Shown here piece by piece: positions 9,490 through 17,785 of a stretch of 64,000 nucleotides of DNA. Source of the DNA: Saprospiraceae bacterium (GTDB taxonomy: Bacteria; Bacteroidota; Bacteroidia; Chitinophagales; Saprospiraceae); assembly GCA_016717145.1 (NCBI GenBank), contig JADKGD010000007.1, forward strand, positions 1-64,000, in the 5' to 3' direction. Within the stretch, counting starts at the first letter, position 1. The number at the start of each line of letters is the position of its first letter. The position numbers and the translations under genes were made by a program. Under the pieces are notes generated by a model. It had not been told where the DNA came from. It worked only from the letters and a program-made list of their open reading frames with translations, and searched no databases.

Positions 9490-10215
9490 ATGACCACTAA
9501 TGAAATAATCCTGAGTGGAGGCATGACTAATGAAAGTGTAGTCAAAATTGGTAATACAGTCCATCGAAAGCAATCTCAAAATTCTGATTTTGTCCATTCA
9601 ATTCTTGCTTATTTAGATGATTGTAATTTTCCAAATTCTCCTCGATTTTTAGGGATAGATGAAAAAAATAGAGAAATACTATCATTCATTAAAGGGTGTG
9701 TGCCAAGAGAAATCCCAATGACCTTTCAGCTAAAAATAAATTTCATAAAAATGCTTCGCAATTTTCATGATATAATGGCAAAAAGTAGATTTAGAGGAAA
9801 CCATGAAACAGTATGTCATAATGATTTTGCACCTTGGAATATAATTGTCAAAGATGGAAAAGCAGAAGGAATTATAGATTTTGATGATGCGGCACCTGGA
9901 GATAGGTTAGATGATATTGCTTATTTTATTTGGACCTTTCAAGAGTTAGGAACTTCAAATATACCTGACAAAATACAAATTGAAAATATTGTAGGATTGA
10001 CAAATACCTATGGTCTAGAGAACATAGAAGAATTAATACCCGCATTTTTCAAACAGCAAAATAGAATTCTTAATTTTAGGCGTCAAGTAATTTTGAGTGA
10101 AAAAGACTTGGACAAAATAGAATTTTCAAAAAAAGCCATTATTAACATTGAGAAAAGCATTGATTGGGTAACCTTGCATGGTAAAAAAATTAAAGAAGCT
10201 TTAAAAATTAAATAA
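9490..10215 (+). CDS. Aminoglycoside phosphotransferase (APH)-like kinase
   Basis: A 241-residue protein of the APH/choline kinase fold. The catalytic loop CHNDFAPWN (Asp 112, Asn 117) and the metal-binding IIDFDDAAPGDRLDDIAY (Asp 130) are clear. The N-terminal lobe is short but has the GGMTNESV nucleotide loop near residue 10. Members phosphorylate aminoglycosides, choline, thiamine or other small alcohols, and this sequence alone does not decide which. A single base separates it from the next gene, so the two are probably co-transcribed. Confidence 0.85.
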   Translation: MTTNEIILSGGMTNESVVKIGNTVHRKQSQNSDFVHSILAYLDDCNFPNSPRFLGIDEKNREILSFIKGCVPREIPMTFQLKINFIKMLRNFHDIMAKSRFRGNHETVCHNDFAPWNIIVKDGKAEGIIDFDDAAPGDRLDDIAYFIWTFQELGTSNIPDKIQIENIVGLTNTYGLENIEELIPAFFKQQNRILNFRRQVILSEKDLDKIEFSKKAIINIEKSIDWVTLHGKKIKEALKIK

Positions 10216-10216
10216 A

Positions 10217-10597
10217 ATGAATGCTATTCTAATTGTAAATCGAGAGATGACGCCAGAAGAATTGAAGAGGATGTATGTAGGCTTTGATGAGCATACAACA
10301 GAAAATGAAGTTGATATACAAAGTGCAGATAGATTTAGCTTTACAGCAACTTATGAAGATAAGTTCATTGGCTGTTCTTCTGGCCTGGCTTATAAGAATG
10401 GTGCAAATTATTCAGGATGGTTTTATTTAACTGATTTGTTTGTTGAAAAAGAATATAGGATTATATCAGTCCATCACCAAATGTATATTTCTGGAAATAA
10501 AGGAATACACTTTGATAGAGAAACAATAAACCGTATGAATCATCTTAACTTAGGAATTGATATTGACCAATATGTTTACGGTAACGAAATCGAATAA
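10217..10597 (+). CDS. Truncated GNAT-like protein with foreign C-terminal tail
   Basis: A 126-residue product. Residues 1-80 look like the N-terminal part of a GNAT acetyltransferase (MTPEELKRMYVGFDEHT, then FIGCSSGLAY and YLTDLFVEKEYR), but the acetyl-CoA loop that should follow VEKEYR is missing. The remaining residues (GIHFDRETINRMNHLNLGID and a short acidic end) do not belong to GNAT and weakly resemble the end of DUF4279 proteins. This suggests a deletion or chimera at about 10462, not a single frameshift. It is therefore probably inactive as an acetyltransferase. Confidence 0.5.
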   Translation: MNAILIVNREMTPEELKRMYVGFDEHTTENEVDIQSADRFSFTATYEDKFIGCSSGLAYKNGANYSGWFYLTDLFVEKEYRIISVHHQMYISGNKGIHFDRETINRMNHLNLGIDIDQYVYGNEIE

Positions 10598-10689
10598 AGA
10601 AAGAAAAATACTTATAACAATAGATAAGACAGAAGACTCCGCTTATTCTTTAAGTATAACAAGACCTGACATAATTTAAGATATAAGGC

Positions 10690-11253
10690 ATGTTAAAAGT
10701 TAAAATATATTTTGAAACGATTGGTTTTACAGGTGACGACCTGGATAAAATATTACATGCTTTTGAGTTAAAGTCATTCAAAAAGAATGATTTCATTGTG
10801 GAAGAAGGCAAAACAAGCCGGCATATCGGCTTTGTAGAAACTGGTATGTTTCAATACTATGTTATACAAGACGGGGAAGAAAGAACCAATTATGTTTCTC
10901 TCGAAAATACTTTTTTTGCTTCGGTGTTAAGTTTTATTAGCGAAACACCTTCATTAGAGAATGTAAGAGCACTGGTTGATGGCAGCATCAGTATGATTAG
11001 TAAAACAAGTCTAAAAATGCTGTTGGATGAAATTCCTGCTTTCAAAGACTTTTATATTGGCTTGCTGGAGGCCAGTCTTTGCGGCATTGACGCCAGCCGC
11101 TACGACCTGATTGTTCTAACAGCTGAACAGCGTTATGAAAAAATGTTGATGAACGAACCACATTTTTTACAACAAATACCACTACAACATTTAGCATCCA
11201 TGCTGGGAATTACCCCACGTCATTTAAGCAGGATAAGAAGTAAAATCCACTGA
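10690..11253 (+). CDS. Crp/Fnr family transcriptional regulator
   Basis: A 187-residue regulator. Residues about 10-110 form a cyclic-nucleotide-binding-like barrel (KKNDFIVEEGKTSRHIGFVETG). A dimerisation helix follows, then a C-terminal helix-turn-helix (LQHLASMLGITPRHLSRIRSKI). The Arg-Ser pair of the cAMP phosphate-binding cassette is not evident and there are no FNR-type cysteine clusters, so the effector is unknown, as in most Bacteroidota members. Two downstream transcription units carry the same operator-like palindrome at the same distance from their -7 elements, which makes this gene their likely regulator. Confidence 0.9.
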   Translation: MLKVKIYFETIGFTGDDLDKILHAFELKSFKKNDFIVEEGKTSRHIGFVETGMFQYYVIQDGEERTNYVSLENTFFASVLSFISETPSLENVRALVDGSISMISKTSLKMLLDEIPAFKDFYIGLLEASLCGIDASRYDLIVLTAEQRYEKMLMNEPHFLQQIPLQHLASMLGITPRHLSRIRSKIH

Positions 11254-11263
11254 TTTTATTTAT

Positions 11264-11307
11264 TAGACATTTGTCTAGTAGATAGTAATCGACTGTTCTG
11301 ACCTTTG
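11264..11307 (+). promoter_or_regulatory. Operator TAGACATTTGTCTA and -7 element
   Basis: A perfect 14-bp palindrome, TAGACA-TT-TGTCTA (11264-11277), is followed after exactly 22 bases by GACCTTTG (11300-11307), a 7 of 8 match to the Bacteroidota -7 element TAnnTTTG. The palindrome centre falls near -41, where FNR/CRP-type activators bind in class II promoters. Written as TAGAC-N4-GTCTA it has the 5-4-5 spacing of FNR sites. It precedes the gene at 11340. Confidence 0.65.
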
Positions 11308-11339
11308 CATTATTAATTAACAATAAAAATGTAATAAAA

Positions 11340-11792
11340 ATGAAACAGTTATTTGTTGTACTTCTTGTAATGATCTCCGCTTCCGCTTATGCTCAAAGCA
11401 AATTTTCAAAAAACGAATTTAGCATTAATGCGTTCCGAAATCCTTCTATGGGTGTAGAGTATCGTCACCAAAGCGTTTCCGTTCATGCCGGCTATTATAT
11501 TACGGCATTTGAAAGCGGCGTAACCACTAAGTTTTTTAAAGCAGGCGCCACTGTTTGGTTTCTGCCGGTGGGCAAAAAAGAAAATCCTTCTTCCTTTTAT
11601 GCAGGTGCATCATATTTAAGAGGGTTAAACCTTGACTACAAAGATGAAAATGCTGTGGCTATGGAAGCCGGTTTTCGTTGGATGGTTTGGAAAGGACTTA
11701 ACCTAAGGATTGGTGCAATTGGTGTTGCCGCCAAAGGACATGATGTAAAAATCAATCCAACACCTGGTATCAGTTATTCCATCTTCTTTTAA
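11340..11792 (+). CDS. Exported protein, probable small outer membrane beta-barrel
   Basis: A 150-residue protein with a clean signal peptide (MKQLFVVLLVMISASAYAQ). The mature part alternates hydrophobic and polar residues in short strands with many Gly and aromatic residues (VEYRHQSVSVHAGYYITAF, and MEAGFRWMVWKGLNLRIG) and ends in IFF, an aromatic end typical of outer membrane barrels. No named family is recognised. It lies 8 bases before the next gene and directly behind the palindromic operator, so both should be controlled together. Confidence 0.65.
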   Translation: MKQLFVVLLVMISASAYAQSKFSKNEFSINAFRNPSMGVEYRHQSVSVHAGYYITAFESGVTTKFFKAGATVWFLPVGKKENPSSFYAGASYLRGLNLDYKDENAVAMEAGFRWMVWKGLNLRIGAIGVAAKGHDVKINPTPGISYSIFF

Positions 11793-11800
11793 AAAAGTAT

Positions 11801-12742
11801 ATGAAAACAATAGTAGGAACGGGGCAATTGGGGCTCGCCATCATGCAATTGCTGATTGAAAAAAACCCGGAGGAAAAAATTTTATTGGTAAACAGAACAG
11901 GAAAACTGAACATATCAATCCCGCAAAACGTACAGGTAACCGCCGCAGATGTAACATCCAAAACAGAAATGAAAGCTATTGCCGGCAGGTCAGATGTAAT
12001 TTTTAGCTGTACAGATATGCCTTATGATAAATGGGCCAATTTTTATCCGGCAACAGCCACTGCACTGGCGTACGCATTAAGCGAAACGAATACAAAGCTT
12101 GTTTTTGCAGATAACCTGTACTCCTACGGAAATGTTGCAGGAAAAGAAATGAATGAGCAAATGCCACATACAGCCAAAACGAAAAAAGGCAAAATAAGAG
12201 CAGGTGTTATAAATACCCTGCTCTACTCTGGCGATGAGTTTAACAACAGGGTTGCTTTTGTAAAAGCTGCAGATTTTATCGGTCCACGAATTCACAAAGG
12301 TATATTCGGTACAGATTTTCTGCATAGTGTTTACCATGGAAAAACAGTAAGGCTGTTTGGAAATATAAACTTACCGCACACATTCACTTATATAAATGAC
12401 TTTGCAGCAGCGATGATAAATGTTGGTGCCGCCAATGATACATTTGGACAGATATGGCATGTACCCAATGCACCTGCATTAAGCTTGGATAAATGGGTAC
12501 ACCTGTTTGAAGTGGTTACCAATAAAAAAATTAAAAAATCTGTTACGCCAAAATTTGTCATCAGCATCGCCGGACTTTTCAATTCCTTTATCAAAGAATT
12601 GTATGAAATGGCTTACCAGTTTGAATATCCCTACCTGGTAAACCATGATAAATATGTCCACCGCTTCGGCAACCATAGTACGTATCCATCAGACATCGTA
12701 AAAGAAACTGTTGAATGGTACACCTTCTCTCAAAAAAATTAA
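11801..12742 (+). CDS. NAD-dependent epimerase/dehydratase family protein
   Basis: A 313-residue extended short-chain dehydrogenase-like protein. The N-terminal nucleotide loop is GTGQLG (residues 6-11), preceded by a single strand. The rest follows the epimerase/NmrA-like pattern, with LVFADNLYSYG in the active-site region and a substrate-binding C-terminal half (PHTFTYINDFAAAM). The usual YxxxK is not obvious, so it may bind NAD(P)H without classical catalysis. It is the second gene of the operator-controlled unit. Confidence 0.7.
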   Translation: MKTIVGTGQLGLAIMQLLIEKNPEEKILLVNRTGKLNISIPQNVQVTAADVTSKTEMKAIAGRSDVIFSCTDMPYDKWANFYPATATALAYALSETNTKLVFADNLYSYGNVAGKEMNEQMPHTAKTKKGKIRAGVINTLLYSGDEFNNRVAFVKAADFIGPRIHKGIFGTDFLHSVYHGKTVRLFGNINLPHTFTYINDFAAAMINVGAANDTFGQIWHVPNAPALSLDKWVHLFEVVTNKKIKKSVTPKFVISIAGLFNSFIKELYEMAYQFEYPYLVNHDKYVHRFGNHSTYPSDIVKETVEWYTFSQKN

Positions 12743-12769
12743 TTAAAAAATAAACAGTTGAAGTATTTA

Positions 12770-12813
12770 TAGACAAATGTCCTTTAACGGAAGTTTGGTT
12801 TGTTACATCTTTG
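12770..12813 (+). promoter_or_regulatory. Second operator copy TAGACAAATGTCCT and -7 element
   Basis: TAGACA-AA-TGTCCT (12770-12783) shares the GACAnnTGTC core with the site at 11264. It is followed by exactly 22 bases and then CATCTTTG (12806-12813), a 7 of 8 match to TAnnTTTG. A TTTA sits 19 bases upstream of that as a possible -33 element. The identical geometry of the two sites argues for a shared activator. It precedes the DUF4386 gene. Confidence 0.65.
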
Positions 12814-12835
12814 TACTGTAATACAAAAATAAAAA

Positions 12836-13546
12836 ATGAATCACAATCTTAAAACAATCGGAATCTTACTCATTGGAGGTGCCACTGCATTACTCATTCC
12901 TTACACTATGCTGACCATCAGTTTTGAATATCCTGATATTTTAAGGCAGGACACCGGAACCGTTCTTACCAAGTTTTATCAGGGTGGAAACTCACTGATA
13001 TGGACATGGTTTGCTTTCGCCATAACAGGTATTCCTTTAATACCTGCATATATCATGATTGGGCAAAAATTTGAAAACAAAGCGCCACTGGTACGCATGG
13101 CTACAACCATCGGTGTGATTGGATTAATAGTTCAGATGATTGGATTATTAAGATGGACATTTGTGGTGCCTGTATTGGCCGACACTTTTGTACATGCGGC
13201 AGACGAAGCAACAAAAGCTGCTGCCATCGTTTCTTTCAAAACCATTCACCAATTTGGAGGTGTAATACTTGGCGAACATTTAGGTCAACTTTTTACCATT
13301 GCCTGGACAGTGATGATGACCATTTCATTTGCCAAATTAAAATTAATGCCAAAATGGGTGAACACGCTGGGAATAATTAGTTCTGTAATTTACCTGATGG
13401 CGCAGGCAGAATTGTTTGCAACCGTAATGAAAAATTTTGCTGTATGGAATATGGCTGGTTTTATTGGAAGTACACTCTGGCTAATTTGGCTTATCGTTGT
13501 GGGAATTATGTTTGTCAAAAGAAATCAATCCGCCGCGGCGGAATAA
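12836..13546 (+). CDS. DUF4386 family membrane protein
   Basis: A 236-residue inner membrane protein with about six hydrophobic helices, matching DUF4386: an N-terminal helix followed by FYQGGNSLIWTWFAFAITG, then VRMATTIGVIGLIVQMIGLLRW, and a later MAQAELFATV. Its function is unknown. It has its own promoter with the GACAnnTGTC operator and lies 18 bases before a second membrane protein gene, which should be on the same transcript. Confidence 0.8.
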   Translation: MNHNLKTIGILLIGGATALLIPYTMLTISFEYPDILRQDTGTVLTKFYQGGNSLIWTWFAFAITGIPLIPAYIMIGQKFENKAPLVRMATTIGVIGLIVQMIGLLRWTFVVPVLADTFVHAADEATKAAAIVSFKTIHQFGGVILGEHLGQLFTIAWTVMMTISFAKLKLMPKWVNTLGIISSVIYLMAQAELFATVMKNFAVWNMAGFIGSTLWLIWLIVVGIMFVKRNQSAAAE

Positions 13547-13564
13547 TCACAAAATAAAAATGTT

Positions 13565-14035
13565 ATGACAATCAAAATCATTTTTGCAATTACACTGTTT
13601 GCTTATGCAATGATAGCAAGTCAGGCTTTTATGTACATGCTCTCCTTAAAGCAGATGCAGCTCAGCCTTGGTGCCAATGCTTATACCGAAGTAAGGAAGC
13701 TTATTGACGTCAGCATGAGATCCAGTTTTAAATATGTAATTTACACAGCCTTGCTGGCAAACGTGTCACTTGTACTTGCAACCATAAAAACTCCAACTAG
13801 CCTGGTGTTTACTTCAGCAACAATTGCGTTGATTGCATTGATTGTCGAAATCATACTCACATTAAAAGGTAATTTACCCATTAATGATGTGATCAATGTT
13901 TGGTCGGTTGATCATATTCCAACTAATTGGTCAGAGATCAGAGATAAATGGTTTACAATTTATTCATACAGGCAAATTGTTAGTATTACCGGATTTGTAA
14001 GCTTAGTGGTTGGAGCTGTGTTTGGGGTGAAGTAA
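13565..14035 (+). CDS. DUF1772-like membrane protein
   Basis: A 156-residue protein with four hydrophobic segments. The C-terminal block fits the DUF1772 (anthrone oxygenase-like) family: GNLPINDVINVW, then PTNWSEIRDKW, then a final helix. Family members are small membrane proteins, a few of which oxidise polyketides; no substrate can be named here. Second gene of the operator-controlled DUF4386 unit. Confidence 0.7.
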   Translation: MTIKIIFAITLFAYAMIASQAFMYMLSLKQMQLSLGANAYTEVRKLIDVSMRSSFKYVIYTALLANVSLVLATIKTPTSLVFTSATIALIALIVEIILTLKGNLPINDVINVWSVDHIPTNWSEIRDKWFTIYSYRQIVSITGFVSLVVGAVFGVK

Positions 14036-14127
14036 TTTTTAGAGTCAAAAAACATATCTTTGAAAACGAAGGTTTAGACACACAAGCTGAGACTTTAAAA
14101 TAAATTAAAAAATTAGTCATCTAAAAT

Positions 14128-14147
14128 AAAATTAAACATATGAAATC
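14128..14147 (+). repeat. Leader-like direct repeat, upstream copy
   Basis: AAAATTAAACATATGAAATC here is nearly the same as the leader and first codons of the gene at 14290 (14277-14297), with one indel and one mismatch. The two copies lie 149 bases apart. Between them the sequence is not coding and contains CTGCAC(N15)GTGCAG, a weak inverted repeat (14160-14186). Confidence 0.4.
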
Positions 14148-14289
14148 CCCATAAGCGGTCTGCACCTGCCCGACTCTTGTGTGCAGGGTACAAACCTGAA
14201 TGATTAAATGGGTGCTTTTCAAAGAATATTAGTCCTTTATCCAAATCCGCAAATCAAACAAATTCAACAACTTAGCAAAATTTAAACAC

Positions 14290-14550
14290 ATGAAATCTGA
14301 AAACCTGACAGAGTTAAATGACCAAGAACTTTTGATGAAAATGAAAAAAATAAAAACCAATAAAATAATTGACGCTACCATAATTGGAGTTACATTTGGA
14401 ATTGTATTTTATAGTGCGATAAAAAACGGTTTTGGCTTTTTTACTTTCTTTCCTTTAATTATTACATATGTAATTGTTAGAAATTCAAAAAACAATAACT
14501 TATTGGAAAATGAAATACGAAAAGAAATTAAATCGAGAAACTTAGCATAA
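14290..14550 (+). CDS. Small membrane protein of unknown function
   Basis: An 86-residue protein with a charged N-terminus (LTELNDQELLMKMKKIKTN), two close hydrophobic segments (residues about 28-45 and 48-65) and a basic, acidic-mixed tail. This layout is common in small accessory proteins of Bacteroidota, but no family is named. It lies 4 bases before the reductase-methyltransferase fusion and should be co-transcribed with it. Confidence 0.65.
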   Translation: MKSENLTELNDQELLMKMKKIKTNKIIDATIIGVTFGIVFYSAIKNGFGFFTFFPLIITYVIVRNSKNNNLLENEIRKEIKSRNLA

Positions 14551-14554
14551 ATAG

Positions 14555-15709
14555 ATGAAAAAAGGTGTAATAATTTTAGGAAGTTCAAATAGCAATGGAG
14601 AAACTTTTACAGTATCAAAATATCTCTCCGACAAAACAAGTTATCAAATTATTGACTTAAAATCAAAATTCATTCAGCCGTTTGACTATGAATTTAATAA
14701 TAGTAATGACGACTTTCTTCCATTAATAAATGAAATTGTAAACAACTATGAAATTATAATTTTTGCAACGCCAGTATATTGGTACACAATGAGTGGAACC
14801 ATGAAAATATTTTTTGATAGAATATCTGACTGTCTTAAAACCGAAAAAGAAACGGGAAGAAAATTAAAAGGAAAAGAAATGGCAGTTTTAAGTTGGGGAT
14901 CAGATAAAGAATTAAAAAATGGTTTTTATATGCCATTTATTGAATCAGCGAATTATCTTGGAATGAAATATGTTGGAGAAGTTCATTGTTGGTTAAAAGA
15001 TAATGACATTCCTGAAGATGTGGAGCACCAGCTCAATACATTTGCAACGGTCGTTTTAGAAATAGATAAAAAACATATGAAGTCGAAAGATCCGCTTTAT
15101 GCCAGATTTCTTGTACAATTCACTAGACCATTCCCTGATTTTGATTTTCCATTTATTAAAAAAGTTCGACAAAAAGCAGCTAAGCTTCTCAATTTAAAAA
15201 AAGGAGATCGAATTATCGATGCAGGTTGTGGTTCAGGTGGAAGTTTTCCTTATTTAATTAATATGATAGGACATACAGGAGAAATAATTGGTATTGAAAT
15301 TAGCCCACAAACAATCAAGAACACAAATAAAAGAATAACAAAAAACAACTGGCAAAATATTTATGTGATTGAGGCAGATGCTAAAACTGTAAAATTATCA
15401 GGCTCATTTAACGGTCTGCTTATGTTTGCTGCCCCGGATGTCTATGCTTCGGAGCAGGCCTTATCAAATATTTTTCCACACTTAGCTGTTAATTCTAAAG
15501 TTGTACTCTTTGGGGCAAAAATATCTAAAAAAAGATTTGGATGGATATTAAATGGAGCCCTTCGGTTAGTTTTTTCAATATTTTCCTCTTCAACTCCAAG
15601 TTTGAATTCTGAGCCATGGCATATTTTGGAAAATAGATTACTAAATTTTCAAGTAGAAGAATACTTTTTTGGATGGATGTTTATTGCACATGGTTCAGTG
15701 GCTAAATAA
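14555..15709 (+). CDS. Flavodoxin-like reductase fused to SAM methyltransferase
   Basis: A 384-residue two-domain protein. Residues 1-170 are an NADPH-dependent FMN reductase/flavodoxin-like fold (IILGSSNSNGETFTVSKYL and TPVYWYTMSGTMKIFFDRI). Residues 175-384 are a class I methyltransferase with motif I IIDAGCGSGGSFPYL and acidic loop IGIEIS. The second domain begins at Met 175 (codon 15077), exactly where a free-standing methyltransferase would start (MKSKDPLYARFL). The two were probably separate genes that lost the intervening stop. Whether this is natural or an assembly join cannot be decided here, and no substrate is suggested. Confidence 0.75.
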   Translation: MKKGVIILGSSNSNGETFTVSKYLSDKTSYQIIDLKSKFIQPFDYEFNNSNDDFLPLINEIVNNYEIIIFATPVYWYTMSGTMKIFFDRISDCLKTEKETGRKLKGKEMAVLSWGSDKELKNGFYMPFIESANYLGMKYVGEVHCWLKDNDIPEDVEHQLNTFATVVLEIDKKHMKSKDPLYARFLVQFTRPFPDFDFPFIKKVRQKAAKLLNLKKGDRIIDAGCGSGGSFPYLINMIGHTGEIIGIEISPQTIKNTNKRITKNNWQNIYVIEADAKTVKLSGSFNGLLMFAAPDVYASEQALSNIFPHLAVNSKVVLFGAKISKKRFGWILNGALRLVFSIFSSSTPSLNSEPWHILENRLLNFQVEEYFFGWMFIAHGSVAK

Positions 15710-15903
15710 GTCCTACAGCACATTAGGTGCGTTGTTTACTGTAATTCTCCATAAAAAGGCATCATTTGCATTTTAATTAAATATATAAATTTATTTACAT
15801 ATAAGTTTAACTATCTTATATAATAATTAAATTTGTACTTTTACATTTATAAAAAAGCCCGTAGTTCAGAACAGATAGGCACAAAATATAATTAAATAGA
15901 AAA

Positions 15904-16686
15904 ATGAAAAATACAGCATTAATTACTGGAGCATCCAATGGAATTGGATTAGAATTAGCAAAAGTTCACGCCTCTAAAGGTGGTGATTTAGTTTTAGTGG
16001 CAAGAAACAAATCAAAATTAGACGAGCTAAAAACAGCATTGGAAAACCAATTCTCAATAAAAGTTTATGTCATTGGCAAAGACCTTTCAGCCATTAATTC
16101 GGCGAAAGAAGTATATGACGAAACCACAAAACAAAACATCCAAATTGACTATTTGATAAACAACGCAGGCTTTGGCGACTTTGGCATGTTTGTAGAAACG
16201 GATTGGAGTAAAGAACAACAAATGATAAACTTAAACATCACTACATTGACACAATTCACAAAACTATATCTACAGGATATGCTAAAGCGTGGAAGCGGAA
16301 AGATAATGAATGTGGCTTCAACAGCAGCCTTCCAGTCCGGCCCGACAATGGCGGTTTATTATGCGACTAAGGCCTATGTATTAAGTTTTTCAGAAGCTGT
16401 AGACAATGAAGTGAGAGACAAAGGTGTTACCGTTACCACTCTATGTCCCGGAGCAACTGAAAGTGGCTTTCAGGCAGTAGCCGCAATGGAAGAAAGCAAT
16501 TTAGTAAAGGGTAGAAAATTGTCTAGTTCAAAAGAAGTGGCTGAATATGGCTATGCTGCAATGATGAAAGGAAAAACGGTTGCAATTCACGGACTTATGA
16601 ATTACCTAATGGCTAATTCCGTCCGGTTTTTCCCCAGAGCATTGGTTGTTAAACTGACCCGCAAAATTCAAGACAAAGCCAAATAA
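15904..16686 (+). CDS. Short-chain dehydrogenase/reductase
   Basis: A 260-residue classical SDR. The NAD(P) loop is TGASNGIG at 8-15, NNAG is near residue 87, the catalytic Ser sits in NVASTAAF, and YYATK provides Tyr and Lys near 153-157. The following CPGATESGFQ is typical of the DltE/YqjQ-like group of NADP-dependent reductases. Substrate unknown. It begins an apparent operon with a membrane protein 2 bases downstream. Confidence 0.9.
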   Translation: MKNTALITGASNGIGLELAKVHASKGGDLVLVARNKSKLDELKTALENQFSIKVYVIGKDLSAINSAKEVYDETTKQNIQIDYLINNAGFGDFGMFVETDWSKEQQMINLNITTLTQFTKLYLQDMLKRGSGKIMNVASTAAFQSGPTMAVYYATKAYVLSFSEAVDNEVRDKGVTVTTLCPGATESGFQAVAAMEESNLVKGRKLSSSKEVAEYGYAAMMKGKTVAIHGLMNYLMANSVRFFPRALVVKLTRKIQDKAK

Positions 16687-16688
16687 TT

Positions 16689-17177
16689 ATGGTACAAATG
16701 ACAAAGTATTTTAATGCCGAAAAAAGTGAAAGCCTGATTTTTATTTTAGTAGGCCTTATCGCTATTATCTTATCGATGTACTTCATTTTAAAAGTCAAAC
16801 AACCATTTTATAATGGAATGGCATATTCTCTAATTGCTATTGCTCTGATACAAATAACAGTAGGAAGTTCGGTGTATATGCGCAGTCCGAAAGATATTGT
16901 AAGGGTTAATCAAATAGTCCAAACCGACAAATCAAGATTACAGACAGAAGAAATTCCTCGAATGGCGACGGTATTGAAAAACTTTACAATGTATAAATGG
17001 CTAGAAATTACACTAATCGTTGCAGGACTAATGATGTATTTCTACTTACAACCAATGACAGTTTGGAGAGGCCTGGGATGTGGGCTATTTATTCAAGCAG
17101 GGTTTATGTTATTACTTGACTTTTTCGCTGAAAGTAGAGGGAAAGCTTACATTGAATATTTGCAGACATTAATCTGA
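16689..17177 (+). CDS. Four-helix membrane protein of unknown function
   Basis: A 162-residue protein with hydrophobic segments at about 16-35, 42-60, 105-122 and 128-145 and a charged loop between the second and third. No family is recognised. Its start lies 2 bases after the SDR stop and its stop 25 bases before a VOC gene, so the three were probably gained and expressed as a unit. Confidence 0.65.
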   Translation: MVQMTKYFNAEKSESLIFILVGLIAIILSMYFILKVKQPFYNGMAYSLIAIALIQITVGSSVYMRSPKDIVRVNQIVQTDKSRLQTEEIPRMATVLKNFTMYKWLEITLIVAGLMMYFYLQPMTVWRGLGCGLFIQAGFMLLLDFFAESRGKAYIEYLQTLI

Positions 17178-17202
17178 GTATGACGATAAAAATCAATAAG
17201 AT

Positions 17203-17577
17203 ATGGAATCAATATCACCAAACATTTTTGTAAAAGACCTAAATAAGACGATTGATTTTTACAAACAATTGGGATTTAGCATCGTTATGACAGTTCCTGA
17301 AGAAGGAGATTTTGATTGGGTAATGATGTCTTGTGATAATGTAACTTTTATGTTCCAGACAATTGACAGCTTAGGTGATGACTTGCCCGCAATAACAAGA
17401 AGGGACGGCGGTTCTCTGTTGTTGTATATTCAGACAAAAGGAATAAGAAAGCTGCACGACGAGATAAAGGACAAAGTAAATGTAGTAAAAGGACTTGAAA
17501 AAACATTTTACGGGGCGACAGAATTTTCAATTCAGGACATCAATGGTTATATCTTAACTTTTGCAGAAGATGAGTAA
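17203..17577 (+). CDS. VOC (glyoxalase/bleomycin resistance fold) protein
   Basis: A 124-residue cytoplasmic VOC protein. The two repeat modules are visible: SPNIFVKDLNKTIDFYKQLGF at the N-terminus and a second half ending in FSIQDINGYILTFAED, where Glu near the end is the usual metal ligand position. It may bind or modify a small ligand; the substrate is unknown. Compare the exported VOC protein at 7054, which is a different subfamily. Confidence 0.85.
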   Translation: MESISPNIFVKDLNKTIDFYKQLGFSIVMTVPEEGDFDWVMMSCDNVTFMFQTIDSLGDDLPAITRRDGGSLLLYIQTKGIRKLHDEIKDKVNVVKGLEKTFYGATEFSIQDINGYILTFAEDE

Positions 17578-17785
17578 GACAATGACCAGCAAAGACATTT
17601 TGTTTTGCAATAAAAAATGCATTTCCAATAGCGAAACATGTAACCTTTGGCTAACGCAATATCATTACAAAGTCTGTTTATTAATTTAGGTAAAAAATAA
17701 TTCCCTTAAAATGTTTGACTCGCTTGTAGATTAATGGGAACTTTGTGGCGTGAAAAAATATTATTTCTAATATAAATGAGGCATA

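Noticed and set aside
14160..14186. Inverted repeat CTGCAC(N15)GTGCAG
   Set aside because: The stem is only 6 bp with no T run, so it is too weak to call a terminator or operator.
3461..17785. Possible integron cassette array with attC sites
   Set aside because: I looked in gene-flanking spacers for paired GTTRRRY/RYYYAAC cores and for an integrase gene. None was convincing by eye, so no call is made.
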